64,000 bases of DNA from NCBI GenBank assembly GCA_019422105.1, contig JAHZDZ010000012.1, positions 1 to 64,000 on the forward strand. The letters are read 5' to 3'. A model generated the notes under the pieces. That model worked only from the letters and a program-made list of their open reading frames with translations, was not told the origin of the DNA and ran no database searches. Source of the DNA: Bacillota bacterium (lineage in GTDB: Bacteria; Bacillota; Clostridia; Lachnospirales; Anaerotignaceae). Below are positions 34,110 to 43,505 of the stretch, piece by piece. Each line of letters begins with the position of its first letter. Position 1 is the stretch's first letter. Made by a program: the position numbers and the translations under genes.

Positions 34110-34874
34110 TCAATGCTGTATTGCTTTTGCCAATCTTTTTACCATTGATTCGGCATAACGGTAAAATTGGAGATAGAGCATGGTGTTGTCATCAAAGCCG
34201 CAGGTATCCTGAATAAGCTTTAACGCTTTCTCATATTCCGTTTTGTCATCCACAGTTTCATCTCCCTTCAAATGGTTCAGATGCAATTCCCTGATAATTT
34301 TCGGGTAATTCTTAAAGCTTAAATCGCGGTCGCAATTCCCATGAATGCCGTTTATTTTGCCATTGCTGGTATACTGCCATATGCCCACCGATTTGCGGTA
34401 ACCTAATGTATCAGCATACTGGGCCAGCCAGACATCAAACCCCTTTAATAAGGCCATATCCAGCTTGGAGGTCAGCCAATATTTATTGACATATAAAATG
34501 GGATAATAGCCCATTTCCCTTACCCTGTCCAGAAATTTGAGGGCAATCAGGCTTAACTGCTTTTTGGAAAGAGGACTTAAGCTTTTGTCCTCCAAATCCA
34601 GTGCCAGGGGATACTCCATGGGAACACCCTTTACCGTATTTAAAAAATGATCGGCCTCTCTCAAAGCGTCATTGGGTGTTTTCGCATAGCAGTAATGATA
34701 GGCGCCAATGGGAAGGCGATATAAGGCCGTCTGCTCCGCATTTCGCCGAAAACTGGCATCTATGCCCCTAAGACCATAGGTGGCGCGCAGCATGGCGAAG
34801 GAAACAGGTGCCGCTGCCGCTTTTTTCCAATCTATCGTGCCCTGCCATTTACTGACGTCAATTCCTTCATACAT
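34110..34874 (-). CDS. GH25 muramidase (lysozyme-like)
   Basis: A 254-aa glycoside hydrolase family 25 protein that cleaves the MurNAc-GlcNAc bond. The barrel begins MYEGIDVSKWQGTIDW with the conserved Asp, followed by AYHYCYAK, ALDLED with the catalytic acid residues, and GIWQYTSNGKING. The C-terminal 50 residues are helical and unassigned. There is no signal peptide, so it may act as an endolysin or inside the spore/mother cell. AAGGAGCT precedes the ATG. Confidence 0.88.
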   Translation of the reverse strand: MYEGIDVSKWQGTIDWKKAAAAPVSFAMLRATYGLRGIDASFRRNAEQTALYRLPIGAYHYCYAKTPNDALREADHFLNTVKGVPMEYPLALDLEDKSLSPLSKKQLSLIALKFLDRVREMGYYPILYVNKYWLTSKLDMALLKGFDVWLAQYADTLGYRKSVGIWQYTSNGKINGIHGNCDRDLSFKNYPKIIRELHLNHLKGDETVDDKTEYEKALKLIQDTCGFDDNTMLYLQFYRYAESMVKRLAKAIQH

Positions 34875-34964
34875 ATTTATTAGCTCCTTATCCTATCATA
34901 TGCCATGTGAGGGGAGAGGGTGAAGAAAGCCTGTACAGAAATTTAAAAATATGGAAAAAAAGTA

Positions 34965-34993
34965 TTGACAAAAAGGGATTTACTATGTAAAAT
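34965..34993 (+). promoter_or_regulatory. Sigma-A promoter of the tRNA-Arg/tRNA-Leu unit
   Basis: TTGACA (34965-34970), 17-bp spacer, TAAAAT (34988-34993). Confidence 0.85.
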
Positions 34994-35026
34994 AAACTTG
35001 TTGTCCAATGAAATAGGATTTAATGT

Positions 35027-35100
<74 letters not shown>

Positions 35101-35122
35101 TTTCATTTTATTCATTAGCTGT

Positions 35123-35206
35123 GCGGATGTGGCGGAATTGGCAGACGCGCATGGTTCAGGTCCATGTGAAGGCAACTTCATGGGGGTTCAAGTCCCTTCA
35201 TCCGCA
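35123..35206 (+). tRNA. tRNA-Leu (CAG)
   Basis: Acceptor GCGGATG pairs with CATCCGC. Anticodon CAG at 35157-35159. Long variable arm as expected. CCA not encoded. Confidence 0.95.
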
Positions 35207-35210
35207 GCGA

Positions 35211-35240
35211 AAAAACCGGCTTTTTTAAGCCGGTTTTTTA
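35211..35240 (+). terminator. Terminator of the tRNA unit
   Basis: AAAAACCGGCTT pairs with AAGCCGGTTTTT. Confidence 0.9.
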
Positions 35241-35308
35241 TTTTGTGCTGTGGCAGGAAATGAAAAAGATATATACCAAAAAGTTGTTCGGAATAACCTG
35301 TCCTTTTT

Positions 35309-37582
35309 TTAATTCGTTTTATCCTTGTTTTCGTAAGCCAAGCCCCAAAATCCATGGGGATTCCTCTCAAGAAGCTTTTCAAAGTCACACAGAGGGACAG
35401 GCTTCTCAAATACGTAGCCCTGTACCAAATCACAGCCTATATCAGCCAGAAAATCCACTTGCTCCCAGCTCTCCACACCCTCCGAAACCGTCCGAATATG
35501 AAGCTGCCTTGCCATATGTATAATATTACTGATGACAATACGGGCTTTTTTCGTATCCTTGCCGGCGCGGAAAAAGAGCATGTCAAGCTTTAATATATCT
35601 ATCGGCAGATCCTTTAAAACATTGAGGGAGGAATATCCGCTGCCAAAATCGTCCAAAGAGCAGGTAAAACCATTTTTTTGCAGTGCAATGATTATGCTGC
35701 GGATGAACTCGTGATCCTCCAGAGCAATGCTCTCTGTAAATTCCAATTCAATGGTATTATCGGGAAGGCAATATTTCTCCTTTGTTTTTGTGTAAAACTC
35801 CAGAAAGTCCTCCTGAAAAATGTCAATACGGGATACGTTGACGGCAATCTTCAAATCTGTACAATTGGTGCTGTTTCTGTACTGGTGAAGCCAGCAGCAG
35901 GTGTTTTCAAAGACATACCGATCCAGTTTTGTGATAAAGCCGTTTTTTTCAAACAGCGGGATAAAGTCAGCCGGACTTATCAAACCCCGGGAAGGGGATT
36001 TCCAACGGACAAGAGCCTCCGCACCGATAATGCTGTTATTATTTTGTATGTCAACCTTTGGCTGCATATAAATTTCAAATTCCCTGTTTTCCAACGCCTG
36101 CTTCATATGCGCTTCCAGCTCGTTTTCCCAGAGCATCTGTTCTTTGACGCCGCCGGTATAAAAGGCATACTTTGCACTCTTGATATTTTTGACTGTTTTT
36201 TGGGCGATAATGGCTTTATTCAGCATATCATTGATGGCACAGCTCTCTTTTTTGCCCTCGCAGCAATAAAAGCCAATGCTCAAAAACAGGGGGTAAATCT
36301 GGCGGGGGAAAGGCTCGTAATGCTCCATGATGTCGCTTAAAGCGGTAAACCAGTCAACAAGCTCTTCTTTATCCCCGTAAAAGCGAATACCCGCAAATTT
36401 ATCGGCGTTCAGACGGCAGAACAGGTCATTTGCTCCCGCGCGCGCCTCTAAGAGGCCTGATAAATATCGCAGGGCCGTGTCACCTGCATCATAGCCAAAG
36501 ATATCATCAAAAATTTTAAAGCTGTCAATGTCAAGGTACCAAAAGGAAAAGCCTGTTTTTTTATCCGATATGTCACCGGCGTCAATCAAAAACTTTGGAT
36601 AATTCATATGGGCGGTAAGCGGATCCATATATGCAACGTATTCCAGCATTTCCCGGCCTTTTTCGGTAAAAGCGTTCATACGGTAGGCAAAAAAAGCAAA
36701 TATGAGAAGTGCAAAACCAAGAATCGCCAGCATACCCAATATAAAGCTGTAATTGTTGTCAATATCATTTTTGGGTACAGTACTAATAATATACCAATCG
36801 TTAATACCCAAGGGGGTGTAGACGCCCCATATTTTTTTCCCATTGTGCTCATACTCCAAAAAGTTACTGCCTCGCTGACCGAAATCCCTGTAAATTGCTG
36901 TCAATTGCTCCGAAGTGAAGCTGCCCATATCCTCCAAATGGAGATAGGCAGAATCCTCATAGTGACAGCGGATGATGAAGTTTCCGCAGCTGTTGAGAAT
37001 ATTGGAATAACCGCCGTTATTAAAAATGGGAGCATCCAGTATTTCGCGTATTCTTGCGGTATTATTGACGGCGCACAGTACGCCGATTGTTTTCTCACCG
37101 TTTTTAATGGGTACGCCGTAATAGTTGAAGTAATTGTCCGTATAAATATCCTTTTGTGTGTCGGATATGGTGTATGCGCCTACGAGTGCCTGCTGAAAGA
37201 AGGATTCGCCGGAAAGATCAACATCGCGGTAAACTTCCCCTGTAATATCGACAAAGTCCGCTTTTCCCGAAAAGGATATGACGCCCATTCGGGTAAAGGC
37301 GTTTTTGTTGTTGATTTCCTTTAAAATCGGCACAAGAGTCTCTGTTTCCATGATGTCTGTATTGCCGATAAAGGAAGCAATACCCTCAAGAGTTTCCCAA
37401 TTGCTGACAATATGATTGACGACTGTCTGCTTTTGCTTTTCTGCGGAGGCATTTAAAAAGCGTTTGTTGTTTTCCTGATTTTGCTTTGTTGTATGTAAAA
37501 TGAAACTGATTCCAAATAATAGGAACAAAAGGCAGATTGCCGTTGCTAAAAAATAGGTGTAGCGCAATTTTTTGGTATCCAT
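35309..37582 (-). CDS. Cache-type sensor with degenerate GGDEF and EAL domains
   Basis: A 757-aa membrane protein. Membrane segment about 8-28, extracytoplasmic sensor of Cache type (about 40-280), second segment (about 285-308), a GGDEF domain whose signature is degenerate (NADKF instead of GGDEF), and a complete EAL domain with EALVRW, ELEFTES, DDFGSGYSSL and SEGVES. It should hydrolyse c-di-GMP in response to an external ligand and is unlikely to make it. ATG 37582 follows GGGAGAGAA; the upstream extension to 37639 has no binding site. It reads away from the lysine-regulated transporter. Confidence 0.88.
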   Translation of the reverse strand: MDTKKLRYTYFLATAICLLFLLFGISFILHTTKQNQENNKRFLNASAEKQKQTVVNHIVSNWETLEGIASFIGNTDIMETETLVPILKEINNKNAFTRMGVISFSGKADFVDITGEVYRDVDLSGESFFQQALVGAYTISDTQKDIYTDNYFNYYGVPIKNGEKTIGVLCAVNNTARIREILDAPIFNNGGYSNILNSCGNFIIRCHYEDSAYLHLEDMGSFTSEQLTAIYRDFGQRGSNFLEYEHNGKKIWGVYTPLGINDWYIISTVPKNDIDNNYSFILGMLAILGFALLIFAFFAYRMNAFTEKGREMLEYVAYMDPLTAHMNYPKFLIDAGDISDKKTGFSFWYLDIDSFKIFDDIFGYDAGDTALRYLSGLLEARAGANDLFCRLNADKFAGIRFYGDKEELVDWFTALSDIMEHYEPFPRQIYPLFLSIGFYCCEGKKESCAINDMLNKAIIAQKTVKNIKSAKYAFYTGGVKEQMLWENELEAHMKQALENREFEIYMQPKVDIQNNNSIIGAEALVRWKSPSRGLISPADFIPLFEKNGFITKLDRYVFENTCCWLHQYRNSTNCTDLKIAVNVSRIDIFQEDFLEFYTKTKEKYCLPDNTIELEFTESIALEDHEFIRSIIIALQKNGFTCSLDDFGSGYSSLNVLKDLPIDILKLDMLFFRAGKDTKKARIVISNIIHMARQLHIRTVSEGVESWEQVDFLADIGCDLVQGYVFEKPVPLCDFEKLLERNPHGFWGLAYENKDKTN

Positions 37583-37839
37583 TCGATTCTCTCCCGTATA
37601 TCTGGACGAAGATGCTGTTATTTTATTTAAAGATACCATATAGGACCGGTTTTTACAAGATTTTAAGCAATGGAGGGCTCTGTTTCAATGTTTGCCGGCA
37701 GCCTGCTTAAAATGACATAAGAAGCGGCCGATTTTGAGACCTGCCGGTCTTTTATGACGAAGGAAGGTATTGACAGATAGGTCAAGTCATGTTACGATAC
37801 TTGAAAATCAATATTGTTTTAAGAGCCTTGTCTCTGAAA

Positions 37840-38068
37840 CAATGGTAGAGGCGCGGTAATTAAGAGTAGGCGGCAAAGGAAACAGGCAAATTTTCCGCTG
37901 AAAGGGATTATCGCCGAAGTGTTTTTTCCCTGCCTGAGGGGGGAGGATGCTGGGGCGTTGCAGAATATGCAGCGGACTGTCACTTATGTGGAGAACTATC
38001 ATTGGTCTTTCATATCTCTAGCGATATATTGCCGTGAAGCCTTCCGTAAGTGAGTTTCACGGTTTTTT
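37840..38068 (+). promoter_or_regulatory. Lysine riboswitch (L-box) with terminator
   Basis: P1 pairs CAATGGTAG (37840-37848) with CTATCATTG (37996-38004). Hallmark stretches are in order: GAGGCGCG, AAGAGTA, AAAGGGATTATCGCCGAAG, a GGGG run and GGACTGTCACTTATGTGGAG, which are the conserved core of lysine aptamers. The expression platform is the hairpin CCGTGAA (38032-38038) / TTCACGG (38056-38062) plus T run. Lysine binding should terminate transcription of the downstream ABC transporter, marking it as a lysine importer. Confidence 0.93.
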
Positions 38069-38164
38069 ATTTTGGCCGCGGAGGCGCCGTTTTCAGACAG
38101 AAGGGATGTCGGCCGGTGCGGATTTGGTGATTGCTGTTGGGGAAAACAAAAGAAAGGTTTGAGG

Positions 38165-39052
38165 ATGATGAAAAAAGTACAATTAAGTAAGTTGATACCT
38201 GTTATGATTTTGAGCGCTGCTATGGTTTTCAGCGGCTGTTCCAAAAAAGAGGAAGCTCCTGCACCATCTGCGGAGGGACAGGAAACGGAAGCGCCTGCCG
38301 GCGATAATGTTCTTTCTGTCGCTATGGAATGCGGCTATGCGCCTTATAACTGGACACAGTCTGACAATAAAAATGACGCTGTTCCCATTAAGGACAGCCC
38401 TGATTTTGCAAATGGCTATGACGTTATGATGGCGAAATATATTGCGGACAAGCTGGGAATGGAGCTTGAGATTGTAAAGCTTGACTGGGATTCTCTGGTG
38501 CCCGCGGTACAGTCAGGAACAGTTGACTGTGTTATTGCCGGACAGTCCATTACAAGCGACCGTCTGGAAAGTGTTGATTTTTCCACGCCTTATTACTATG
38601 CCTCTATCGTAGGACTTGCAAAAAATGACAGCCAGTACGCACAGGCAAAGGGTGTTGCCGATTTAAAGGGCGCTACCTGTACCTCACAGCTGAATACTGT
38701 TTGGTATGATGTCTGTCTGCCGCAGATTGAAAATGCTAATATTCTTCCGGCGCAGGAATCCGCTCCCGCTATGCTGGTAGCCCTTGACAGCGGCAAATGT
38801 GATTTGGTTGTAACAGATATGCCTACCGCTATGGCAGCATGTGTTGCTTATCCTGATTTCACACTTCTGGATTTCTCCGAGGGCGAGGATGACTTCCAGG
38901 TGTCCGAGGAAGAAATCAATATCGGAATCTCTATGAAAAAAGGCAATGCTGAGCTGAAAGAAAAAATCGACGGCGTTTTGGCAGAGCTGACCCCTGACGA
39001 TTTCACAGAAATGATGAATAATGCCATTGCCATTCAGCCTTTGAGCGAATAA
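38165..39052 (+). CDS. Amino acid ABC transporter, substrate-binding lipoprotein
   Basis: A polar amino acid-type (PAAT) periplasmic-binding-like protein of about 295 aa anchored as a lipoprotein: basic start, hydrophobic stretch and lipobox FSGC. The ligand-binding fold shows YAPYNW, FANGYDVMMAKYIADKLG, LDWDSLVPAVQSGTVDCVIAG and SITSDRLESVDFSTPYY. ATG 38165 or 38168 are both possible after AAAGGTTTGAGG. The upstream lysine riboswitch indicates lysine as substrate. First gene of a three-gene operon. Confidence 0.9.
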   Translation: MMKKVQLSKLIPVMILSAAMVFSGCSKKEEAPAPSAEGQETEAPAGDNVLSVAMECGYAPYNWTQSDNKNDAVPIKDSPDFANGYDVMMAKYIADKLGMELEIVKLDWDSLVPAVQSGTVDCVIAGQSITSDRLESVDFSTPYYYASIVGLAKNDSQYAQAKGVADLKGATCTSQLNTVWYDVCLPQIENANILPAQESAPAMLVALDSGKCDLVVTDMPTAMAACVAYPDFTLLDFSEGEDDFQVSEEEINIGISMKKGNAELKEKIDGVLAELTPDDFTEMMNNAIAIQPLSE

Positions 39053-39092
39053 GCACAGGCAAAGATAGAAGCATACCTATATTTATATTTAT

Positions 39093-39122
39093 GGGCGGGA
39101 TTTGTGTTCCGCCCTATTTTTT
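39093..39122 (+). terminator. Intra-operon hairpin after the binding-protein gene
   Basis: GGGCGG pairs with CCGCCC, then TATTTTTT. Such partial terminators keep binding protein in excess over the permease. Confidence 0.6.
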
Positions 39123-39148
39123 AAGGAAGAAAAAGGAGGCGTAAAGCA

Positions 39149-39967
39149 ATGCCGGCTGATTTTTTTGGAAGAATCGGATATCTACTGGGCAAATACGGCA
39201 ACTCTTTTCTGAGAGGCGCAGGCGTTACCATGGTGATTGCCCTGGTATCGACCTTTATTGGATGTGTCATAGGGTTTGCAGTTGGAATTGTTCAGACAAT
39301 ACCTTTGAACCGCAAAACAAACCCTGTTAAATGGTTACTGTTATCAGTTGTAAAGGTAATTTTGAATATTTATGTGGAGGTATTCCGCGGCACGCCTATG
39401 ATGGCGCAGGCCATGTTTATCTATTTCGGATCTGCGGCACTATTTAATATTAACATGTCCATGTGGACGGCGGCCTTTTTTATTGTTTCTATCAATACAG
39501 GCGCGTACATGGCGGAGACGGTCAGAGGCGGCATTCTCTCTATTGATCCGGGACAGACGGAGGGGGCAAAGGCCATTGGCATGACACATTATCAGACCAT
39601 GTTAAATGTGGTGCTTCCCCAGGCGCTTCGCAATATCATGCCTCAGATTGGCAACAATCTCATTATCAATATCAAGGATACCTGCGTGCTTTCCGTTATT
39701 GGTACGGTAGAGCTTTTTTATGCGACAAAGGGAGTTGCTGGTACGATGTATACCTATTTTGAGGCGTTTACCATCGCTATGGTTATCTATTTCATACTGA
39801 CCTTTACCTGTTCCCGTATTCTCCGCTACTGGGAAAAGAAAATGGATGGGCCGGACAGCTACGATTTGGCTACGACGGACACACTGGCCCATACCAGCGG
39901 TATGTACAGCTATAAAGGTCCCCAGGTAGGAAACCAGAATCTGGACAAAAGGGAAGGAGGCAGGTAG
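39149..39967 (+). CDS. Amino acid ABC transporter, permease
   Basis: A 272-aa HisM-type permease with about five membrane segments. Conserved features are EVFRGTPMMAQ and the ATPase-coupling loop EGAKAIGMTHYQTMLNVVLP. AAAGGAGG precedes the ATG. It works with the lipoprotein upstream and the ATPase that starts 2 bp after its stop. Confidence 0.92.
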   Translation: MPADFFGRIGYLLGKYGNSFLRGAGVTMVIALVSTFIGCVIGFAVGIVQTIPLNRKTNPVKWLLLSVVKVILNIYVEVFRGTPMMAQAMFIYFGSAALFNINMSMWTAAFFIVSINTGAYMAETVRGGILSIDPGQTEGAKAIGMTHYQTMLNVVLPQALRNIMPQIGNNLIINIKDTCVLSVIGTVELFYATKGVAGTMYTYFEAFTIAMVIYFILTFTCSRILRYWEKKMDGPDSYDLATTDTLAHTSGMYSYKGPQVGNQNLDKREGGR

Positions 39968-39969
39968 AC

Positions 39970-40722
39970 ATGGACCAAATCAAAGGGAATACGGTTTTGG
40001 AAATTACACATCTGAGCAAGGCATTTGGTACAAATGTAGTGCTGAAGGATATTGATTTTTCCGTCAAAACAGGGGATGTCACCTGTATTATAGGCGCTTC
40101 CGGTTCGGGAAAGAGCACCCTTCTTCGCTGCATCAATCTTCTTGAAACACCCACCAGCGGCAGAATCATGCACCATGACATGGATATACTGACGAAAAGT
40201 ATGAGCCAGTCCTCTTACAGGGCAAAGGTGGGAATGGTATTCCAGAGCTTTAATCTTTTTAATAATATGACGGTACTGGAAAACTGTATGGTAGGTATGA
40301 TAAAGGTGCTGAAGCGGCCGAAGGCGGAAGCGCGGGAGAGAGCCATGTTTTATCTGACGAAGGTTGGCATGGACCCCTACATTAACGCCAAGCCCAGACA
40401 GCTTTCCGGCGGACAGAAGCAGAGGGTTGCTATTGCAAGAGCCCTTGTAATGGAGCCGGAGGTACTGCTTTTTGATGAGCCAACCTCAGCTCTTGACCCT
40501 CAGATGGTGGGCGAGGTGCTTGAAGTTATGAGAAACCTGGCTAAGGAAGGTCTCACCATGATTGTTGTAACCCATGAGATGGCTTTCGCCAGGGACGTCT
40601 CCAATCATGTTATATTTATGGCGGATGGCATAATCTGCGAGGAGGGCACACCGGCGGATATATTCGAGCATCCGAAAAACCAGAGGACACAGGAGTTCCT
40701 GGCCCGCTTTATGGCGCGGTGA
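39970..40722 (+). CDS. Amino acid ABC transporter, ATP-binding protein
   Basis: A 250-aa GlnQ-type ATPase: Walker A GASGSGKST, Q-loop VFQSFNLF, signature LSGGQKQR, Walker B LLFDEPTSALDP and switch His in VTHEM. The binding site GGAGGCAG lies inside the end of the permease gene. Completes a lysine-regulated importer. Confidence 0.95.
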   Translation: MDQIKGNTVLEITHLSKAFGTNVVLKDIDFSVKTGDVTCIIGASGSGKSTLLRCINLLETPTSGRIMHHDMDILTKSMSQSSYRAKVGMVFQSFNLFNNMTVLENCMVGMIKVLKRPKAEARERAMFYLTKVGMDPYINAKPRQLSGGQKQRVAIARALVMEPEVLLFDEPTSALDPQMVGEVLEVMRNLAKEGLTMIVVTHEMAFARDVSNHVIFMADGIICEEGTPADIFEHPKNQRTQEFLARFMAR

Positions 40723-41125
40723 GAGTGGGGTAAGCCTTTTTTTAAACTTACCTGCCGTTTTCAAACGTTCTTTCGGATTGTCTAAAAGTTTTAGGCACTA
40801 TGTCCTTAAACCTTTGGTGCCCATAAATGGGCCTGACCTGATTATTTTGAGGAAGATGCGGCTTTTTGTTTTGAATCAGAGATATAACCTTTGTGGGCGT
40901 TTGGGCGAGAACCTTTCAAAAATTTAATTTTTTTAAACGCCAACCGGCCGTTTTTAAACGGCCGGTTTTTTACTGCTCTTTTACAATGCCTCTTTGGGAA
41001 CGGCCGCTCGGCAATCCGCCGGCAGATATGGCAGTATACTTTGTTAAGGTGCTTAAGCCGCGTTGCTTTTTTCCGAAAAGCGGAGTAAAATGGAAAATAA
41101 GGTCATATGGGTGCGGGAGGATAGC
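40723..41125. other. Intergenic region with terminator and GCGTTTGG repeat motif
   Basis: No gene. Holds GTAAG...CTTAC hairpin (about 40730-40752), the motif GCGTTTGGGCGAGAACC (40897-40913), which recurs at 44896, and a terminator at 40942-40971. Confidence 0.5.
40942..40971 (+). terminator. Terminator of the lysine ABC operon region
   Basis: AACCGGCCGTTT pairs with AAACGGCCGGTT, followed by TTTT. Confidence 0.8.
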
Positions 41126-42577
41126 ATGAGTCGGTCAAAGGAGATACGAAAAAGGAAATTTTTACTGTCGGCAGCGGTTGTACTTTTCATGATATTTCTT
41201 TCTGTCCTATCTTTTGTCTCCTACCGAAGAGAGCTGAAGGAAACACTGGAGCAGAAGACCAGAGAGGATTTGGAAAAGACAACGAACCAGAGTAATCTGC
41301 TGATCAACAATATTGTGGACAATGGTTTTGACAAATTGGATATAGCCGGAACCTTCTGCCGTGTCAACTCAGGGATATATGATGATGAAATTATCAAAAT
41401 GATACGGGATACCAATAGAAAAAGCCTCTACATTCAAATAGGCGTTGTGGATGGGAACGGAATTTTGTATACAGGTGATGACGAGCCTCTTGATGTTTCC
41501 CAAAAGGAATATTTCAGGCGGGCAATCGCGGGTGAAAAGTATATTTCTGACGTTGAAATGGACGAAAAGACAGGGGTGGATACAATCATACTGTCAGAAC
41601 CTATATGGCAGAAGGGAGAAATAGCAGGCGTCATCTGCTGCCAATATAATATTAACATGTTTACGGAGTTTTTTGGCACCTCCCAGTTTCAGGGCTATGG
41701 CGCAACCTTGATTATGCAGAAAAACGGAAGTATGGTTTCCTCCTACCAGGGGATGGAGCGGTTTCAAACCTTCTATGACGCCCTAGAGGAAATGGAATTC
41801 AGGGACGGCTATTCTCTGGAGGGCTTCCGCAGCAGTGTAAAAAAGGGGGAGAGCGGTTTTCTCACCTACTACAAAAATAACAATGCAAGATACGTATACT
41901 ATAAAAATACAGGGATTAAGGACTGGGTTGTGATTTCCCTTGTCATGGCGGAGTCCTTTGATACACAGTTTCACATTATATCGTCAGAAGCTCTGGTTTT
42001 AATGGGTGAAAACCTTATATTCTATACCATAATTATCTGCTGTATTATATTTATTCTGCGCCAGAATAACAAGGTGCTTTTGGATAACCAGATTGACTCT
42101 CTGACAAAGGTTTACAATAAAGCGTCCGCCATGGCTTTAATGGAGCAGTATCTGTTGACAGACGGCAAGGGAAAAATGAATGCCTGTTTTTTTATTGACA
42201 TAGACAATTTTAAAAAAATAAATGACAGTCTGGGTCATGCGGCAGGCGATAAGATACTGGCGGATTTTGCGGTGCATTTGAAAAGCTGTGTAAGGCAAAA
42301 TGATGTGATAGGGCGTTTTGGCGGGGATGAGTTTGTTGTCTTTGTAAAAAATATACCCTCTAAGGATATAGCTGTTTTGAAGGCGTCCCTTCTTTTGAAT
42401 TTAAAGGGAGATTTGAAGGAGCATGTCACCATCAGTATAGGCATTTCCATGAGCCCGGGGGATGGCAATGATTATGAAATACTGCTTCAAAAGGCGGACG
42501 AGGCAATGTATCAGGCGAAAACTTCAGGCAAGGGCAGATTTATGTTTTATGACAGCATTGAGACGGGAAATAAGTGA
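41126..42577 (+). CDS. Cache-domain diguanylate cyclase
   Basis: A 483-aa membrane protein: segment about 12-32, Cache-type extracytoplasmic sensor (about 40-285), second segment (about 295-318) and a GGDEF domain with intact GRFGGDEFVVF and DIDNFKKINDSLGH. It synthesises c-di-GMP. ATG 41126 follows GGGAGGATAG. With the EAL protein on the other side of the lysine transporter it may form an opposed sensory pair, which is inference from context. Confidence 0.9.
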   Translation: MSRSKEIRKRKFLLSAAVVLFMIFLSVLSFVSYRRELKETLEQKTREDLEKTTNQSNLLINNIVDNGFDKLDIAGTFCRVNSGIYDDEIIKMIRDTNRKSLYIQIGVVDGNGILYTGDDEPLDVSQKEYFRRAIAGEKYISDVEMDEKTGVDTIILSEPIWQKGEIAGVICCQYNINMFTEFFGTSQFQGYGATLIMQKNGSMVSSYQGMERFQTFYDALEEMEFRDGYSLEGFRSSVKKGESGFLTYYKNNNARYVYYKNTGIKDWVVISLVMAESFDTQFHIISSEALVLMGENLIFYTIIICCIIFILRQNNKVLLDNQIDSLTKVYNKASAMALMEQYLLTDGKGKMNACFFIDIDNFKKINDSLGHAAGDKILADFAVHLKSCVRQNDVIGRFGGDEFVVFVKNIPSKDIAVLKASLLLNLKGDLKEHVTISIGISMSPGDGNDYEILLQKADEAMYQAKTSGKGRFMFYDSIETGNK

Positions 42578-42586
42578 GGAGAAAAA

Positions 42587-43090
42587 ATGGGCATTTATTT
42601 GAGAACGGAATCCAGGAATTTCAAAATCAGACTGGCTGAGGAACCGGACGTTCCATTGATTTTACAGTTTATCAGGGAGCTGGCGGCATACGAAAAGCTT
42701 CTCCATGAGGTTACGGCGACAGAAGAAACTTTAAGGGAATCCCTGTTTCAAAAAAGACAGGCGGAGGTTTTGATAGGGGAATATGAGGGGAAGCCGGTGG
42801 CTTTTGCACTGTTTTTTCACAATTTCTCAACCTTTCTGGGTAAGGCGAACCTCTACTTGGAGGATCTCTACGTTAAGGAGGAATACCGCGGAAAGGGACT
42901 TGGAAGGATGCTGTTTCGTGCCCTGGCTAAGACAGCACTGGAACGGGGCTGCGGACGCCTTGACTGGTGGTGTCTTGACTGGAACGAAAAGTCAATTGCC
43001 TTTTACCGTTCTTTGGGTGCGGTGCCTATGTCTGACTGGACGGTATACCGTCTGGAGGAAGAAAGCCTCAGAAAGCTTTCAGAAATGTGA
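42587..43090 (+). CDS. GNAT family N-acetyltransferase
   Basis: A 167-aa GNAT protein. The acetyl-CoA-binding motif YVKEEYRGKGLGRMLFRALAK-like segment lies near residues 88-108 and the C-terminal part has LDWNEKSIAFYRSLGA, as in spermidine/diamine-type acetyltransferases. It starts nine bases after the cyclase stop with GTGAGGAG, so probably cotranscribed. The acceptor is unknown. Confidence 0.85.
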   Translation: MGIYLRTESRNFKIRLAEEPDVPLILQFIRELAAYEKLLHEVTATEETLRESLFQKRQAEVLIGEYEGKPVAFALFFHNFSTFLGKANLYLEDLYVKEEYRGKGLGRMLFRALAKTALERGCGRLDWWCLDWNEKSIAFYRSLGAVPMSDWTVYRLEEESLRKLSEM

Positions 43091-43135
43091 ACAGGGCTTA
43101 CCGTCTGATTCGACAAAAATATTCTTTCTTACAGC

Positions 43136-43161
43136 AGCCTGCCGACACGGCAGGCTTTTTG
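43136..43161 (+). terminator. Terminator after the GNAT gene
   Basis: AGCCTGCCG, loop ACA, CGGCAGGCT, then T run. Confidence 0.85.
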
Positions 43162-43505
43162 CGTGCGTGAGATAAGGGAATAAAACATTGAAGGAGGGGA
43201 TTTTTAAAGTATGTGAATTTTACCGCTGTATTTTATAAATATTGCTGGTAGAATTCCCAGACTGTCTGTAGTATAATAATCATAAAGGTAGAAAAAATAA
43301 GAAATTATAAGCAAAACATTATGTTAAATATAAGTTAATCTTATGTTAAATTTATGTAAATATTTTATGCAGTCTGACGTCCTGTTTAGGCAGGACTTTT
43401 TCCTTTTTCAGACTGGCACCTTTCCTCTGTATCGGAATAAAGGTAGTAGCATGAGGAAAGAGCAGATACAAAGAAAAGATAATTGAAGAAAAGGGAGGGA
43501 TAACA
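43162..43505. other. Leader region of the antiporter gene
   Basis: Very AT-rich. Contains a possible -10 TATAAT near 43272 and a terminator-like hairpin, GTCCTG (43379-43384) / CAGGAC (43391-43396) plus five T, which could attenuate the antiporter gene. Confidence 0.45.
43379..43401 (+). terminator. Attenuator-like hairpin before the antiporter gene
   Basis: GTCCTG, six-base loop, CAGGAC, TTTTT, about 105 bp before the start codon and after the likely promoter. Confidence 0.5.

Noticed and set aside
35678..36340. A 220-aa plus-strand ORF
   Set aside because: Antisense shadow of the EAL-domain gene.
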